A stretch of DNA of 64,000 bases from Fischerella sp. PCC 9431 (GTDB lineage Bacteria; Cyanobacteriota; Cyanobacteriia; Cyanobacteriales; Nostocaceae), in contig NZ_KE650771.1 of NCBI RefSeq assembly GCF_000447295.1, positions 4,416,282 to 4,480,281 of the forward strand, in the 5' to 3' direction. The notes below the pieces were generated by a model, which searched no databases, was not told the DNA's origin, and saw only the letters and a list, made by a program, of their open reading frames with translations. Positions 18,423 to 28,267 of this stretch are shown one piece after another. The translations under genes and the position numbers were made by a program. The number at the start of each line of letters is the position of its first letter. Position 1 is the first letter of the stretch.

Positions 18423-20069
18423 ATGACAAGTTTTAATCGCTCTACCAGCCGTCGTTTGCGGAAATTAACTCAAATTCCTTCTTTATGGGAGGGCGATCGT
18501 CGTCCATTGTCATCACCAACCCAGCTATCAGACTCCGAAACTAAGGGTGAATGTATTCTTTGGGTAGATGGTACACAAGGTATCGTCCGGGGAATGGACG
18601 TAGTACCTCCAGAAAGTGGGCCAGAGGCTATTGTTCGGACTTTGATGCGAGCAATGGAAAATCCCCATAGTCCTGCTAAACCTGCTCGTCCCCAAAGAAT
18701 TGTGGTCAGAGACCGAGAAATCCAGTTCTACTTACGTGGAGTACTGCAAGATTTAGATATTGCTATTGACTACTCACCTGATTTACCTCTGATTGATGAG
18801 CTGTTTCGTGGCTTTGCCGAAATTCTCGATTCTCAAATTCCCGAACTACCTCCCCAGTATGCAAAAGCTTTGCGAGAAAAAGCATTAGCAATTTGGCAAG
18901 CTGCTCCTTGGGAATTGTTAGAAGAACAGCAAATTTTGTCAATAGAGATCAACAAATGGGATGTTGGTACCCTCTACGCCTCAATGATGGGGATGCTGGG
19001 GATGGAATATGGTATACTTTTGTACCGTTCCGAAGATTCACTCAAGCATTTTCGGGCGACAATTTTAAGAGAAGACGAATCACAAGGACATTTAGAAGAA
19101 GCTTTCCTGAAGCAGGATTGTCTGTTTTTGACGTTTGAACATGCTGACGAAACAGACGAAGAAGAAGAATTTGAAGATTTAGCAGAACTACCACTATCAG
19201 AAATTGAACCCACTTTTGGCAATATCCATCCTTTAGAGGGACTACGCTCTGTTTTGTACGATGAAGAGGCACTGATAGTATATGTTGCCTTAGAAAGCCT
19301 CAGCCGTTTTATTCGCGATCACCGTCGTCAATTGGATCGCGATTCTTTTCCTGCTTTGAGCCGTCGCTACCGCATTTCCCTACCAGATTCTTGTGATGAA
19401 CAAACAAAATCAGTTTCTATTACTGTTTCTAGTATGCCGGAGTTGGCAGCAGAGTTAGAGGAAATGGCAGGCTATGAGGATGAAGAAGACTTTGAGGAGA
19501 TAGAATCGGATTCTACGCCGATGTTTAGGTCATTGCGAGATGACTTAATCCCAGAAGACTCTTTCCTTAGTTTAGGTGTGGTGTCTTGGGAGATGTTGGA
19601 GTATTTACGTCAAGGAGTTAGTTACCATCAAGCAGGGGAAATTGAGCCAGTAGGTGATGGTCTGCCAGTCATTTTAATTCAAACTTCCCGTCCCAAGGCT
19701 AAGACCGTAATTGAAAATATAGAAAAAGCTGGTGGTCTCAAAGCTATTTGTTTTAATCCTGGTGCAGATCCTTTTGGTGGCGATCGCTATGATTTGGGTT
19801 TACTACAAACTCAAAATGGAGAATTATTCTTATTTGGTGAGTTTTTAGATGATGATCCGACTCACGTTGAAGCCAGAAAAAAATGGAATCAGCGCTGTAA
19901 AAATACCAAGGGCTATTGCGGTTTAATTATTGCCAAGGGATTGACTGGTGCTGCCCGTGGAAATCCCCAGTTACGAGATATGATGGCTTTATTTGAGGCG
20001 CGATCGCTTTCACCTAAAGACTTAGGCATTGGTACTCTCCAGCTGATGCCACAACTGCAATTTGAATAG
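18423..20069 (+). CDS. Conserved cyanobacterial protein, probable DUF6930
   Basis: A 548-residue soluble protein. The N-terminal half resembles DUF6930 (CILWVDGTQGIVRGMDVVPP; RIVVRDREIQFYLRGVLQDL), and an acidic stretch (ADETDEEEEFEDLAE; GYEDEEDFEEIESD) occurs twice. The C-terminal ~150 residues form a second domain with VILIQTSRPKAKTVIENIEK. No catalytic motif, signal peptide or membrane helix is visible. Function unknown; the family appears restricted mainly to cyanobacteria, so a photosynthetic or housekeeping role is possible but unproven. Confidence 0.75.
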   Translation: MTSFNRSTSRRLRKLTQIPSLWEGDRRPLSSPTQLSDSETKGECILWVDGTQGIVRGMDVVPPESGPEAIVRTLMRAMENPHSPAKPARPQRIVVRDREIQFYLRGVLQDLDIAIDYSPDLPLIDELFRGFAEILDSQIPELPPQYAKALREKALAIWQAAPWELLEEQQILSIEINKWDVGTLYASMMGMLGMEYGILLYRSEDSLKHFRATILREDESQGHLEEAFLKQDCLFLTFEHADETDEEEEFEDLAELPLSEIEPTFGNIHPLEGLRSVLYDEEALIVYVALESLSRFIRDHRRQLDRDSFPALSRRYRISLPDSCDEQTKSVSITVSSMPELAAELEEMAGYEDEEDFEEIESDSTPMFRSLRDDLIPEDSFLSLGVVSWEMLEYLRQGVSYHQAGEIEPVGDGLPVILIQTSRPKAKTVIENIEKAGGLKAICFNPGADPFGGDRYDLGLLQTQNGELFLFGEFLDDDPTHVEARKKWNQRCKNTKGYCGLIIAKGLTGAARGNPQLRDMMALFEARSLSPKDLGIGTLQLMPQLQFE

Positions 20070-20812
20070 CAAGCTGAACATGTGGGTGGCGTTGTGCTTA
20101 AAAACACGAGTTTTGTCTTGCTCAATCACAATTAATAGCTGTCAGCAAACAATCGGCTTATGTAGCAGCCCTAATCTTGACACAGCCAAGCTGATTCAAA
20201 ATCAATATCTTAAACTCAGATGAACGGAAAATCTTCACCTTACAAGAGTTTCGTACTGAATTGTAAGGTGTCTTGCTCATTTTAAAAATTAATTATTAAG
20301 AATTGCAAATAAAATAAAATTTACTATCTACTTAAATAACTTTAAATTTTTGATTGTTTTACTGAATATTAAGTTGTCTTTTACTTTTTTTAAACTCTCA
20401 GCACATAAAATTAATTATTCCGCCATCAGATTCTTCCAAAACAGGTAAAAATATTTACGATTTTGCTATTTATAGTCATTGTTTAATCTATTTTTTTATA
20501 AAAATAAAGTATAAAAACAGACTCAATTTATATTGAAAAAGAATATAAAGGTAAAATTAATATACTTTATAAAATCAAATTTTTGATGATTTTCATTTTT
20601 TTATTTTATGGATGTTTTTGTAGTCTACAGAATTAAATGTAATATTTTTACTATTTCTTATTAAAAATTTTATAAAAATAAAAGTCTAACTTTCAGTATA
20701 ATTTCGTTAAAGTTTAAATAAAGTCATAGAAACAAATAGGAAAACATATACAATTGGAATATTAACAATTAGGGTGTTAATACAGTAATTTCGACATTAT
20801 TAATATATAGAG
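20070..20812. other. Long AT-rich spacer
   Basis: About 740 bp with strongly elevated AT from roughly 20280 on. CTTACAAGAGTTTCGTACTG... near 20240 is mirrored by AATTGTAAGGTG near 20262, a weak hairpin. No gene is visible on either strand. It introduces an AT-rich stretch that includes the next gene. Confidence 0.5.
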
Positions 20813-21910
20813 ATGAATGAAAATTCCGATAATAAATCAAATGGTTTACTACAAATCGAAAAACAATCTGCTGTTTTATATTTAGCTCAACAATGGGCTA
20901 AAAAATCTTTGCAGAATTTAGAATTGAACTACTTGTACGAAGATAAGCAAGATGCTGTAAACTTCAGAAGACTATTATCTAATAAAGGCATAAAAATAAC
21001 AGCACAAAAGCTAATGAACTCTTTGCGTACTTTGAGTTTACAAGCTTGGAACAAAACAGAAGGATTGTTATCAGAAGTAATCAAAAAGCATCGTATCGAT
21101 CCCAAATTAATCAATCCTTGGGAAATAACGGCAGATTCTTTTGCTATATACGAACAAGCATTGCATCTGTATAGTCAGCATATATCAAGTCGAAATCTAC
21201 CTATAAAAATCCCATCGTTTGAAAATATTCAGCAGATGGAAGTACAACATAGTGCATTCACTCAAATAACAACAATCAGCACAAATGTTGGTTTATTGCG
21301 ACAGAAATACACACAACATGATCCTAGAGTGATTGCTTTTGTAAGTATGCAGTTTCACTATACTAATCTTGGCTTACTACAAACTCTTTCGCCTTTGGAA
21401 CAAATTTTGCTTGGTAGTTACTTAAAAATCATAGATGACCATCTGTATATGCCATTACAATGTGCTTATAATGCAGCCGGATACCATGACTATGATTCTC
21501 ATTCATTAAAGGCAGTGCAACAAATTTTACCTGTGAGTACACAAGTTGCCAATAGAATTTGTCAAAAAATAATTGATCTTTACCCTAATTATCATTCCCG
21601 GTCTGGTTTATTAAGTGAACCCCTGGTGAGACTTTCCAGTCTCAGGGATATAGAAATGTTCCAAGTTTATCTTTGGGTTTGTAGTTTGGAGGGAAGCGTG
21701 AATGCTATTCAACAAGAATTGTTCCCATCGTGTGTAATGCTCTACCCAAGATTAAAAGTTCACCGGAAAATTATTCGCTGTATGCTGCACTTGCTAAAGA
21801 AAGAAATATATCAGCATTTAAATCATAAACAAGCGAACACATTAATACCATATTTACAGGTGTTATGGCACATGTTTTCCCCAAATGTATTTGGTCAAAT
21901 TGGATGCTAG
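20813..21910 (+). CDS. Hypothetical protein, unknown family
   Basis: A 365-residue protein I do not recognise. It is largely helical, without clear membrane segments or signal peptide, and has a His/Tyr/Leu-rich middle (ILLGSYLKIIDDHLYMPLQC, YNAAGYHDYDSHS). The C-terminal half holds basic helices (KVHRKIIRCMLHLLKKEIYQ). A ribosome site is weak (ATAGAG). It sits in an AT-rich neighbourhood with no close partner on the same strand. Base composition is lower in GC than the flanking genes, which may mean recent acquisition or weak selection. Confidence 0.65.
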   Translation: MNENSDNKSNGLLQIEKQSAVLYLAQQWAKKSLQNLELNYLYEDKQDAVNFRRLLSNKGIKITAQKLMNSLRTLSLQAWNKTEGLLSEVIKKHRIDPKLINPWEITADSFAIYEQALHLYSQHISSRNLPIKIPSFENIQQMEVQHSAFTQITTISTNVGLLRQKYTQHDPRVIAFVSMQFHYTNLGLLQTLSPLEQILLGSYLKIIDDHLYMPLQCAYNAAGYHDYDSHSLKAVQQILPVSTQVANRICQKIIDLYPNYHSRSGLLSEPLVRLSSLRDIEMFQVYLWVCSLEGSVNAIQQELFPSCVMLYPRLKVHRKIIRCMLHLLKKEIYQHLNHKQANTLIPYLQVLWHMFSPNVFGQIGC

Positions 21911-22251
21911 AGATAGGTCAATTTCCTTTGACATTGCTATTCTCTAAATAGATAGTTATTTAGCTAGCAGCAATTACCTTTGTCAATTTATGAAATTTCT
22001 GGTCAAGCTTGATTCTTCCTTGGGATAGTTTTTATTGTGTATTAGATAATATACGCTATTCCTTCCGACACAACAACACTTTATTCATTTGTTTTTTTGA
22101 TTCTATTAAAAAATGAAGAACACTTCAAACAAAACAAATTTTTTACACAAATAATTGCTTGTTTCGTGACAAAAACTCTGATATTCTTAACTCTTTCATC
22201 CTCACTAACATTTTCTTGATGATGTTGATAAATAGCAAATAGCACAATCAA
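21911..22251. other. AT-rich spacer
   Basis: 341 bp with no ORF of note. It presumably holds the promoter of the small ribbon-helix-helix gene. No strong hairpins seen. Confidence 0.5.
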
Positions 22252-22410
22252 ATGACTAATAAAAAATGGGCTGTAAAACGTATCACTGTGAATTTAGCGG
22301 CACTAGAAGCCGAAAAACTGGAAAAATATTGTGAGCAAACTGGTAGACCAGCAACTGATGTAATTCGGGAATTGATCCGAGGATTATCTGTAGCTGAAGA
22401 TACCAAGTAG
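22252..22410 (+). CDS. Ribbon-helix-helix (CopG/Arc-type) mini-protein
   Basis: A 52-residue protein: MTNKKWAVKRITVNLAALEA, then EKLEKYCEQTGRPATDVIRE and LIRGLSVAEDTK. The order strand (KRITVNL), helix (EAEKLEKYCEQTG), turn (RPAT) and helix (DVIRELIRGL) is the RHH fold, which dimerises and binds DNA through the strand. It could be a small repressor or an unpaired antitoxin; no toxin gene adjoins. It lies 230 bp upstream of zds on the same strand, so control of carotenoid genes is possible but only positional inference. Confidence 0.8.
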   Translation: MTNKKWAVKRITVNLAALEAEKLEKYCEQTGRPATDVIRELIRGLSVAEDTK

Positions 22411-22639
22411 TAGCAGATAGGGAGGCAGAAATATAGATTAAGAGTACAAGGAAAAAAGAATAAAGAAGAAGGGAAAAATTTGTTTTTGTCTTCTACTTTT
22501 TACTTTGTTTTACTCTTTTACAAACTTGGCAGGGTGCTTTTTGAATCTTTTGGCTCTAAGACCCTAAATAGAATACGAGTAGCAAATTCCGGCACCAACC
22601 CAGTTACAATTTGTAAAGAAATTGAAAAGGAAGGGCGGA

Positions 22640-24079
22640 ATGCGCGTTGCAATCATAGGTGCGGGACTGGCTGGGCTAGCAACCGCTGTAGATTTAGCTG
22701 ATGCTGGCTGTGAAGTCCAGATTTTTGAGTCCCGTCCGTTTGTTGGTGGTAAAGTTAGCAGCTGGGTAGATGGAGATGGCAACCATATCGAAATGGGGTT
22801 GCATGTCTTCTTTGGCAACTACAATCAGTTGTTGAAATTGATGAAGAAGATGGGAGCCTTTGAAAACCTGCTTCCCAAAGAACATATTCATAACTTCATC
22901 AATAAGGGAGGAAAGACTGGTGCGCTTGATTTTCGTTTCTTTATGGGTGCGCCTTTCAATGGTTTAAAGGCATTTTTTACTACCTCTCAGCTCTCATTAC
23001 TGGATAAGTTACAGAATGCTGTAGCACTTTCGACTAGTCCAGTTGTCAGGGGTTTAGTTGACTTTGAAGGTGCGATGCAAGATATCCGCAACTTAGACAA
23101 AGTTAGCTTTGCTGAGTGGTTTCGTAGTCATGGTGGTAGCAACGGCAGCATTAAGCGGATGTGGAACCCTATCGCCTATGCTTTGGGTTTTATTGATTGC
23201 GAAAACATATCCGCTCGCTGTATGTTGACGATTTTTCAGTTATTCGCAGTGAGAACCGAAGCCTCAAAACTGCGAATGCTGAAAGGATCGCCCGATGAAT
23301 ATTTGCATAAACCGATTTTGAAATATCTAGAAGCGAGAGGAACAAAAATTTATACTCGCCGCAGAGTACGAGAAGTTCAATTCGTTGAGGAAAAAGAACA
23401 AACCTGTGTCACTGGTTTAGTAATTGCAGACGGTGACACAGAAGAAAAAATTACCGCAGATGCCTATGTAGCAGCTTGTGATGTGCCTGGAATTCAGCGC
23501 CTTCTGCCTCAACAATGGCGTAAGTGGTCAGAATTTGACAATATTTACAAATTGGATGCAGTTCCTGTTGCAACAGTACAGCTACGGTTTGATGGTTGGG
23601 TAACGGAACTGCAAGATGTAGAGGCACGCAAACAGCTAAATCACGCAGCAGGAATTGATAACTTGTTATATACTGCCGATGCAGATTTTTCTTGTTTTGC
23701 TGATTTAGCTTTGACTAGCCCTGCTGATTATTATCGACCAGGGCAAGGGTCTTTGTTGCAGGCAGTGCTAACACCAGGAGATCCGTTTATTAAAAAAAGC
23801 AATGAAGAAATTGCTCAACATGTTTTGGCACAAGTACACGAGTTGTTCCCATCATCAAGGGAATTAAATATGACTTGGTACAGTGTGGTTAAGCTGGCTC
23901 AGTCTTTGTACAGAGAAGCACCAGGGATGGATATTTATCGTCCCCGTCAAAAAACCCCTGTGGCTAATTTCTTCTTAGCAGGGAGTTATACACAGCAAGA
24001 TTATATCGATAGCATGGAAGGAGCAACGATTTCGGGAATGCTAGCAGCAAAGGCTATTTTGGAAACTGTGAAACAATAG
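22640..24079 (+). CDS. crtQ: 9,9'-di-cis-zeta-carotene desaturase
   Basis: A 479-residue FAD-dependent carotenoid desaturase of the plant/cyanobacterial (Pds/Zds) type, converting di-cis-zeta-carotene to prolycopene on the thylakoid. The FAD-binding Rossmann motif is at the start, [20 protein letters not shown], with [10 protein letters not shown]. The C-terminal FAD contact is [39 protein letters not shown] favours zeta-carotene desaturase over phytoene desaturase. ATG 22640 follows GGAAGGGCGG and matches the usual MRVAI start; an upstream TTG is unlikely. The SRPBCC gene downstream is a common cyanobacterial neighbour. Confidence 0.93.
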   Translation: MRVAIIGAGLAGLATAVDLADAGCEVQIFESRPFVGGKVSSWVDGDGNHIEMGLHVFFGNYNQLLKLMKKMGAFENLLPKEHIHNFINKGGKTGALDFRFFMGAPFNGLKAFFTTSQLSLLDKLQNAVALSTSPVVRGLVDFEGAMQDIRNLDKVSFAEWFRSHGGSNGSIKRMWNPIAYALGFIDCENISARCMLTIFQLFAVRTEASKLRMLKGSPDEYLHKPILKYLEARGTKIYTRRRVREVQFVEEKEQTCVTGLVIADGDTEEKITADAYVAACDVPGIQRLLPQQWRKWSEFDNIYKLDAVPVATVQLRFDGWVTELQDVEARKQLNHAAGIDNLLYTADADFSCFADLALTSPADYYRPGQGSLLQAVLTPGDPFIKKSNEEIAQHVLAQVHELFPSSRELNMTWYSVVKLAQSLYREAPGMDIYRPRQKTPVANFFLAGSYTQQDYIDSMEGATISGMLAAKAILETVKQ

Positions 24080-24153
24080 TTTGCTCATCCAAAATTCAAA
24101 ATCGTTCGACTGAGCGCTCACGACGAAGTCCAAAATCCAAAATCCAAAATCTA

Positions 24154-24600
24154 ATGTCTGATTGGTTAGAACATACAGTGCAAGTGGAAGTAGAGGCTCC
24201 TATAGATTTAGTATGGAGTCTCTGGTCTGATTTAGAGCAAATGCCTCGCTGGATGAAGTGGATTGATTCAGTGAAAGTTCCTGAAGATAACCCAGATATA
24301 TCATTGTGGACATTGAAATCTGGTGGTTTTGAATTTACCTGGAAATCCCGGATTCTCAAGGTAATTCCTTATCAAATCATCCAATGGGAATCTGTCGATG
24401 GTTTACCGAATCGGGGAGCTATTCGTTTTTACGATCGCCATACCATTAGTATCGTTAAACTTACTGCTGCCTATGCTATTCCTGGTATCCTCGGCAAAAT
24501 CATGGATAATTTATTTTTGGGACGAATAGTTGAATCAACTCTAAACGCCGATTTAGAGCGGTTCAAGCAGTACGCTTTAAAAGCAAAGGCCCAAGGATGA
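24154..24600 (+). CDS. SRPBCC / START-like (Coq10-type) lipid-binding protein
   Basis: A 148-residue protein of the polyketide cyclase/Coq10 START-like superfamily: HTVQVEVEAPIDLVWSLWSD then LEQMPRWMKWIDSV and the C-terminal helix NADLERFKQYALKAK. These folds hold a hydrophobic ligand in a groove. Position 75 bp after zeta-carotene desaturase suggests binding or handling of a carotenoid, quinone or other prenyl lipid (inference). The spacer between them is short STRR-like DNA (CAAAATCCAAAATCC). Confidence 0.85.
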   Translation: MSDWLEHTVQVEVEAPIDLVWSLWSDLEQMPRWMKWIDSVKVPEDNPDISLWTLKSGGFEFTWKSRILKVIPYQIIQWESVDGLPNRGAIRFYDRHTISIVKLTAAYAIPGILGKIMDNLFLGRIVESTLNADLERFKQYALKAKAQG

Positions 24601-24688
24601 AGGCTGAGGGCTGAAGGTTAAATTATAAAGACTTCATCATCACCCCTGTGAATTAACCTTCAAGTCCGTCTACATCCTTCATACTTCT

Positions 24689-24928
24689 TTACCACGTTGG
24701 ATCGCTAAACAAATTGATCTCTAATTCTTCGCATCCGTTTGGAACTGCGCTAATGCAAGCACGAATGATTTCTCCATCGTCTAGTTCCACTGTACAAGCG
24801 TGACAAGTACCCATCAGACAACCTGTGGGAATCATCACCCCTGCTCGATCAGCAACATCCAGCAAGGGTTCTCCCACTTGGGCGTCAACTGTAACATTAT
24901 CTGGTAAAAAATTAACGCGCACAGTCAT
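24689..24928 (-). CDS. Short [2Fe-2S] ferredoxin
   Basis: A 79-residue ferredoxin-like protein. Cys37, Cys42 and Cys45 (TGCLMGTCHACTVEL) match the plant-type CX4CX2C loop; the fourth ligand would be Cys58 (IRACIS), nearer than the ~29-residue spacing of photosynthetic ferredoxins. The compact form fits small non-photosynthetic ferredoxins or the ferredoxin domain of larger reductases. It lies 13 bp after cobQ on the same strand, so it may be cotranscribed with it; an electron-transfer role in cobalamin synthesis is speculative. Confidence 0.85.
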   Translation of the reverse strand: MTVRVNFLPDNVTVDAQVGEPLLDVADRAGVMIPTGCLMGTCHACTVELDDGEIIRACISAVPNGCEELEINLFSDPTW

Positions 24929-24941
24929 AATTTTTAGCTTA

Positions 24942-26420
24942 CTACGACAACAAAGGAGTCAAATCTAAGTGCTGTTCAATTTCTGTAGCAAGGGAATCTA
25001 GTAGATTTTCGCGCTGATCTCGATAGTTGGCAACACCTGTAGGCAGAGATTTTAAACCTCGTTGCTGGCGCAGGCGATTTAACCAAGCACGACGCCAGGG
25101 GCCATTGTCGAATATACCGTGGAGATAAGTACCCCAAACTGATTGGCAATTGTCCACTAATCCTAAATTTGGGTCATCAAATAGAGGATAGTAGGATTGG
25201 GAATCTATACCTTGGGTTTCAATGCGCGATCGCCCTTGATGAATTTCAAACCCAGTCACGGGTAAACCCATTTGCGGATGGTTTGAAGTAACTTGACGCT
25301 GGCGAGCAATTTTTTGTCCTGTGATCACTGTTTTAATGGGTAATAGTCCTAAACCTTGAAATCTACCTGCTTGCCCTTCAATACCTTCTGGATCGGCAAT
25401 CATTTGACCGAGGATTTGAAAACCACCACAAATACCCAAAACTGTACCACCTGCTGCCGCGTAGTTTTGAATTGCCTCCGCCATACCTGTTCTTTGTAAT
25501 AATAGCAAGTCAGCAATTGATGTTTTCGTACCTGGTAATATTACTGCATCTGGGTGTCCTAATTCTTGCTTAGGGCTTAAGTATTTTACCATGACACTGG
25601 GTTCCGATTCCAAGGGGTCAAAATCGGTAAAATTAGATATTCTAGGTAAGCGAATTACACTAATATTGAGATCTGTATTAGATTTATATGATTTACGTTC
25701 CAACAAATCTAAGGAGTCTTCTGCGGGGAATACGGTTTCTAAGTACGGAATCACACCAACAACTGGAATCTTTGTGCGTTCTTCTAACCATTTTATACCA
25801 GGTTCCAGGAGCGATCGCTGTCCTCGAAACTTGTTAATCACGACACCACGAATTAAAGCGCGTTCTTCCGGTTCCAGCAGTTCTAAGGTTCCAACTACAT
25901 GGGCAAAAGCACCACCGCGATCAATATCAACTACTAGCAAAGTCGGGGCATTCAAATATTTTGCCACTCGCATATTAGTTAAATCACGGTGCTTAAGGTT
26001 TATTTCCGCCGGACTACCAGCACCTTCGCAAACCAGCAAGTCAAATTCTGTTGACAAATGCTGTAGAGACTCTTCAATTGACCGCCATCCCAATTCAAAA
26101 TATTGTTCATAATAATCCGCAGCACCGACTTTTCCCACAGCTTTACCCTTAATAATCACCTGGGAAGTCATATCACCCTGGGGTTTGAGCAAAATTGGGT
26201 TCATTTCTACCCAAGGTATCACCCCCGCAGCCCAAGCTTGTACTGCTTGGGCGTAACCAATTTCTCCACCATTAGCTGTGACATAGGCATTTAAAGCCAT
26301 ATTCTGACCTTTAAAGGGAGCCACTCGCCAGCCACGCCGTGACAAAATACGACAAATAGCCGCCGTTAACAGTGATTTCCCTGCGTGGGATGTTGTTCCC
26401 ACTACCATAATTGCTTTCAT
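24942..26420 (-). CDS. cobQ: Adenosylcobyric acid synthase
   Basis: A 492-residue CobQ: ATP-dependent amidation of the b, d, e and g side chains of adenosylcobyrinic a,c-diamide. The N-terminal dethiobiotin-synthetase-like domain has VVGTTSHAGKSLLTAAICR. The C-terminal amidotransferase has the nucleophile in VLGICGGFQILGQMI and the His in YLHGIFDNGPWRR. ATG 26420 (MKAIMVVGTTSHAGK) is preferred to 26438 since family members start there. No cobalamin riboswitch is seen immediately upstream, in contrast to the DUF1636 gene. Confidence 0.95.
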   Translation of the reverse strand: MKAIMVVGTTSHAGKSLLTAAICRILSRRGWRVAPFKGQNMALNAYVTANGGEIGYAQAVQAWAAGVIPWVEMNPILLKPQGDMTSQVIIKGKAVGKVGAADYYEQYFELGWRSIEESLQHLSTEFDLLVCEGAGSPAEINLKHRDLTNMRVAKYLNAPTLLVVDIDRGGAFAHVVGTLELLEPEERALIRGVVINKFRGQRSLLEPGIKWLEERTKIPVVGVIPYLETVFPAEDSLDLLERKSYKSNTDLNISVIRLPRISNFTDFDPLESEPSVMVKYLSPKQELGHPDAVILPGTKTSIADLLLLQRTGMAEAIQNYAAAGGTVLGICGGFQILGQMIADPEGIEGQAGRFQGLGLLPIKTVITGQKIARQRQVTSNHPQMGLPVTGFEIHQGRSRIETQGIDSQSYYPLFDDPNLGLVDNCQSVWGTYLHGIFDNGPWRRAWLNRLRQQRGLKSLPTGVANYRDQRENLLDSLATEIEQHLDLTPLLS

Positions 26421-26683
26421 ATTCAACTGTTTTTCCAATTCGGTGTGATATTAAAAGCATGAAGCCTAATATGGCTATGCTGATTGAGTAATGATATTGC
26501 TCTGAAATGGTCATTGGTCACTAGCGTTGTACAAATGACAAATGATAATCTTACGCAATATCTCACATCAATTTACAAAGACATAGTAAAGACTTCATAA
26601 ATGCAGTTGAGACTTCCGTACATATTGTTCCCGTCTCAGTGCGACTCCTAACTTTTCACCTCAAAATTGGTTAGTAGATAGAG

Positions 26684-27088
26684 CTAAAATGGCAGTCTGA
26701 ACCAACGAGCCACAATATCTAAAATGCGATCGCCCCATGTTACAGTCGGCAATAGTTCGTGCTTCCATTCTTCTACTATCTGACGACCAAGAGGTGTGAG
26801 GCGAAAACTATCTGTTATTCCTTGACCATCAACTTCACGTCGCAGTACACCTACTTGAATTAACCACGCTAAGGCATTGTCTGCTCTTAATTCAGACAAA
26901 TAAGCTTTGGTATAGCCTTTGTTAACACCAGAATTGCCAACAATTTCACTCATCGCTACCCTCTGTGAAAGCATCGCTGCAAATAAACCAAAAGTAAAAG
27001 GACAACAAAGTAGCGATCGCTTGGCTCTTTCTATGGTCTTAAGTGGATATGTCAGGGTTTTCTGATTCAGAGGATCAAAAGCAGACAT
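26684..27088 (-). CDS. Conserved cyanobacterial winged-helix-like protein (Npun_F0494-like)
   Basis: A 134-residue protein resembling the Npun_F0494 family of cyanobacteria (my family recall, not verified). The middle (NKGYTKAYLSELRADNALAW, VGVLRREVDGQGITDSFRLT, PLGRQIVEEW) has the pattern of a winged helix: recognition helix, then two short strands. Three Cys/hydrophobic residues near KRSLLCCPFTFG could mark a membrane-near segment. Function unknown; a small transcription factor is plausible. Confidence 0.65.
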   Translation of the reverse strand: MSAFDPLNQKTLTYPLKTIERAKRSLLCCPFTFGLFAAMLSQRVAMSEIVGNSGVNKGYTKAYLSELRADNALAWLIQVGVLRREVDGQGITDSFRLTPLGRQIVEEWKHELLPTVTWGDRILDIVARWFRLPF

Positions 27089-27097
27089 TTTGGTTTC

Positions 27098-27160
27098 CAG
27101 TTATCAGTTAACAGTTATAAGTTAACAGTTATCAATCCGTAACTGTTAACTAATTTCTTT
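27098..27160. repeat. GTTAACA/GTTATCA heptamer repeat
   Basis: Alternating AGTTATC, AGTTAAC and AGTTATA heptamers with a mirrored GTAACTGTTAAC, between the winged-helix-like gene and prxQ. Same STRR family as at 4606-4716 and 52120-52152. Confidence 0.65.
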
Positions 27161-27239
27161 TTTTATTGTCCTTTAATGATTGTAAATTATTGTAAAATTT
27201 CAGATGCATCAGTAATTTCAAATTTAGGAAAGGTAAACT

Positions 27240-27677
27240 ATGCCTCTAGCAGTTGGGACAGATGCACCTGTGTTTACCGTTAAAGACACTAACGGCAACA
27301 CAGTTTCTTTATCTGATTTCAAAGGTAAAACAGTAGTTCTGTATTTTTACCCCAAAGACGATACTCCAGGCTGCACCAAGCAAGCTTGTAGTTTCCGTGA
27401 TGCTAACGAGCAGTATACAAGCAAAGATATCGTGGTACTAGGGGTAAGTGCAGATGATGAAGCCTCGCACCAAGCATTCACCCAAAAATATAATCTCAAC
27501 TTTCCCTTACTAGCTGACACCGACGGCAGCTTAATTAAAGCCTATGATGTTGATGGTGGCGGTTATGCCAAGCGTGTTACCTACGTCATCGATGGCAACG
27601 GTAAAATTGTTCACGTTGACTCTAGTGTCAATACCTCTACCCACGCTAGTGATGTTCTAGCTGTCTTGGGATTATAA
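27240..27677 (+). CDS. Peroxiredoxin Q / BCP
   Basis: A 145-residue PrxQ-type peroxiredoxin: thioredoxin-dependent reduction of hydrogen and organic peroxides. Peroxidatic Cys45 and resolving Cys50 lie in PGCTKQACSFRD, five residues apart as in atypical two-Cys PrxQ. YFYPKDDTPGCT and GVSADDEASHQAF are family blocks. No signal peptide, so cytosolic. The ATG follows GGAAAGG. Confidence 0.95.
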   Translation: MPLAVGTDAPVFTVKDTNGNTVSLSDFKGKTVVLYFYPKDDTPGCTKQACSFRDANEQYTSKDIVVLGVSADDEASHQAFTQKYNLNFPLLADTDGSLIKAYDVDGGGYAKRVTYVIDGNGKIVHVDSSVNTSTHASDVLAVLGL

Positions 27678-27688
27678 ATTAATTGTCG

Positions 27689-27738
27689 TCACGTAAAGTT
27701 AAAGGGAACCTGTGAGCCTTTGCGGGTTCCCTACGTGA
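27689..27738. terminator. Bidirectional hairpin between convergent genes
   Basis: AGGGAACC/GGTTCCCT arms are enclosed by a second pair, TCACGTA/TACGTGA. It sits between the prxQ stop and the end of the opposite gene. No long T-run follows either way, so it may act as an mRNA 3' stabiliser or weak terminator. Confidence 0.6.
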
Positions 27739-27743
27739 TATTC

Positions 27744-28142
27744 CTATGGAGTAGAAGTAGTATTTGCTCTTGGAGTAATTATCTGTAAACCAGGTGTCTG
27801 TTGTTTGTTTTGTTGTGTTAATGCTCGTTGTCTGGCTTTAAAAGCTGCTGTTGCTTCATCAATTTGTTGGTTTTGTGCATTTATATCTAAATCCGGCACA
27901 CTTAAATTGGCGCGATGAATTAAATTGAATACGCCAAAACCATCATTTGTATTAGAGGAAGAAAAAGGATTATTGTTGCTGTTGTATGGATCGTCTGTGT
28001 TGTTCTGCGGATCGTAATTTTGGAAGTCTGGTCCTTGACTAGGTTCAGCAAGGCTAGGTTTTGGCATCAACAAAGAAATCAAGCCTATTCCTGCTACACT
28101 GCTAACAACAAGTAGTTTAAGTGGTAGAAATGAAATTTTCAT
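27744..28142 (-). CDS. Secreted Asn/Gln-rich protein, hypothetical
   Basis: A 132-residue protein with a Sec signal peptide (MKISFLPLKLLVVSSVAGIG ... PSLAEP, cleavage near residue 32). The mature part has a disordered Asn/Asp/Ser tract (residues ~42-68), a conserved-looking helix (GVFNLIHRANLSVPDLDINA) and a Gln/Thr-rich tail. No family recognised. Likely a small periplasmic protein. Confidence 0.7.
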   Translation of the reverse strand: MKISFLPLKLLVVSSVAGIGLISLLMPKPSLAEPSQGPDFQNYDPQNNTDDPYNSNNNPFSSSNTNDGFGVFNLIHRANLSVPDLDINAQNQQIDEATAAFKARQRALTQQNKQQTPGLQIITPRANTTSTP

Positions 28143-28197
28143 GCAGATTTACCCCCCACATAATCTTAATTAATTTCATGATGCTTCTATTGTAAGC

Positions 28198-28229
28198 AAC
28201 CCACAGCACTTTCAATTTTGTGGGTTTTT
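28198..28229 (+). terminator. Hairpin with T-run in spacer
   Basis: AACCCACA / TGTGGGTT arms, followed on the plus strand by TTTT. It lies downstream of the MgtC gene (minus strand), so it may work in both directions. Confidence 0.5.
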
Positions 28230-28267
28230 AGATAGAGGTACAGCATCCACATTATTTGAAACGGGAA

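Noticed and set aside
20813-21910. Carotenoid-related gene by proximity to zds
   Set aside because: Over 700 bp and another gene lie between; the protein shows no enzyme motif.
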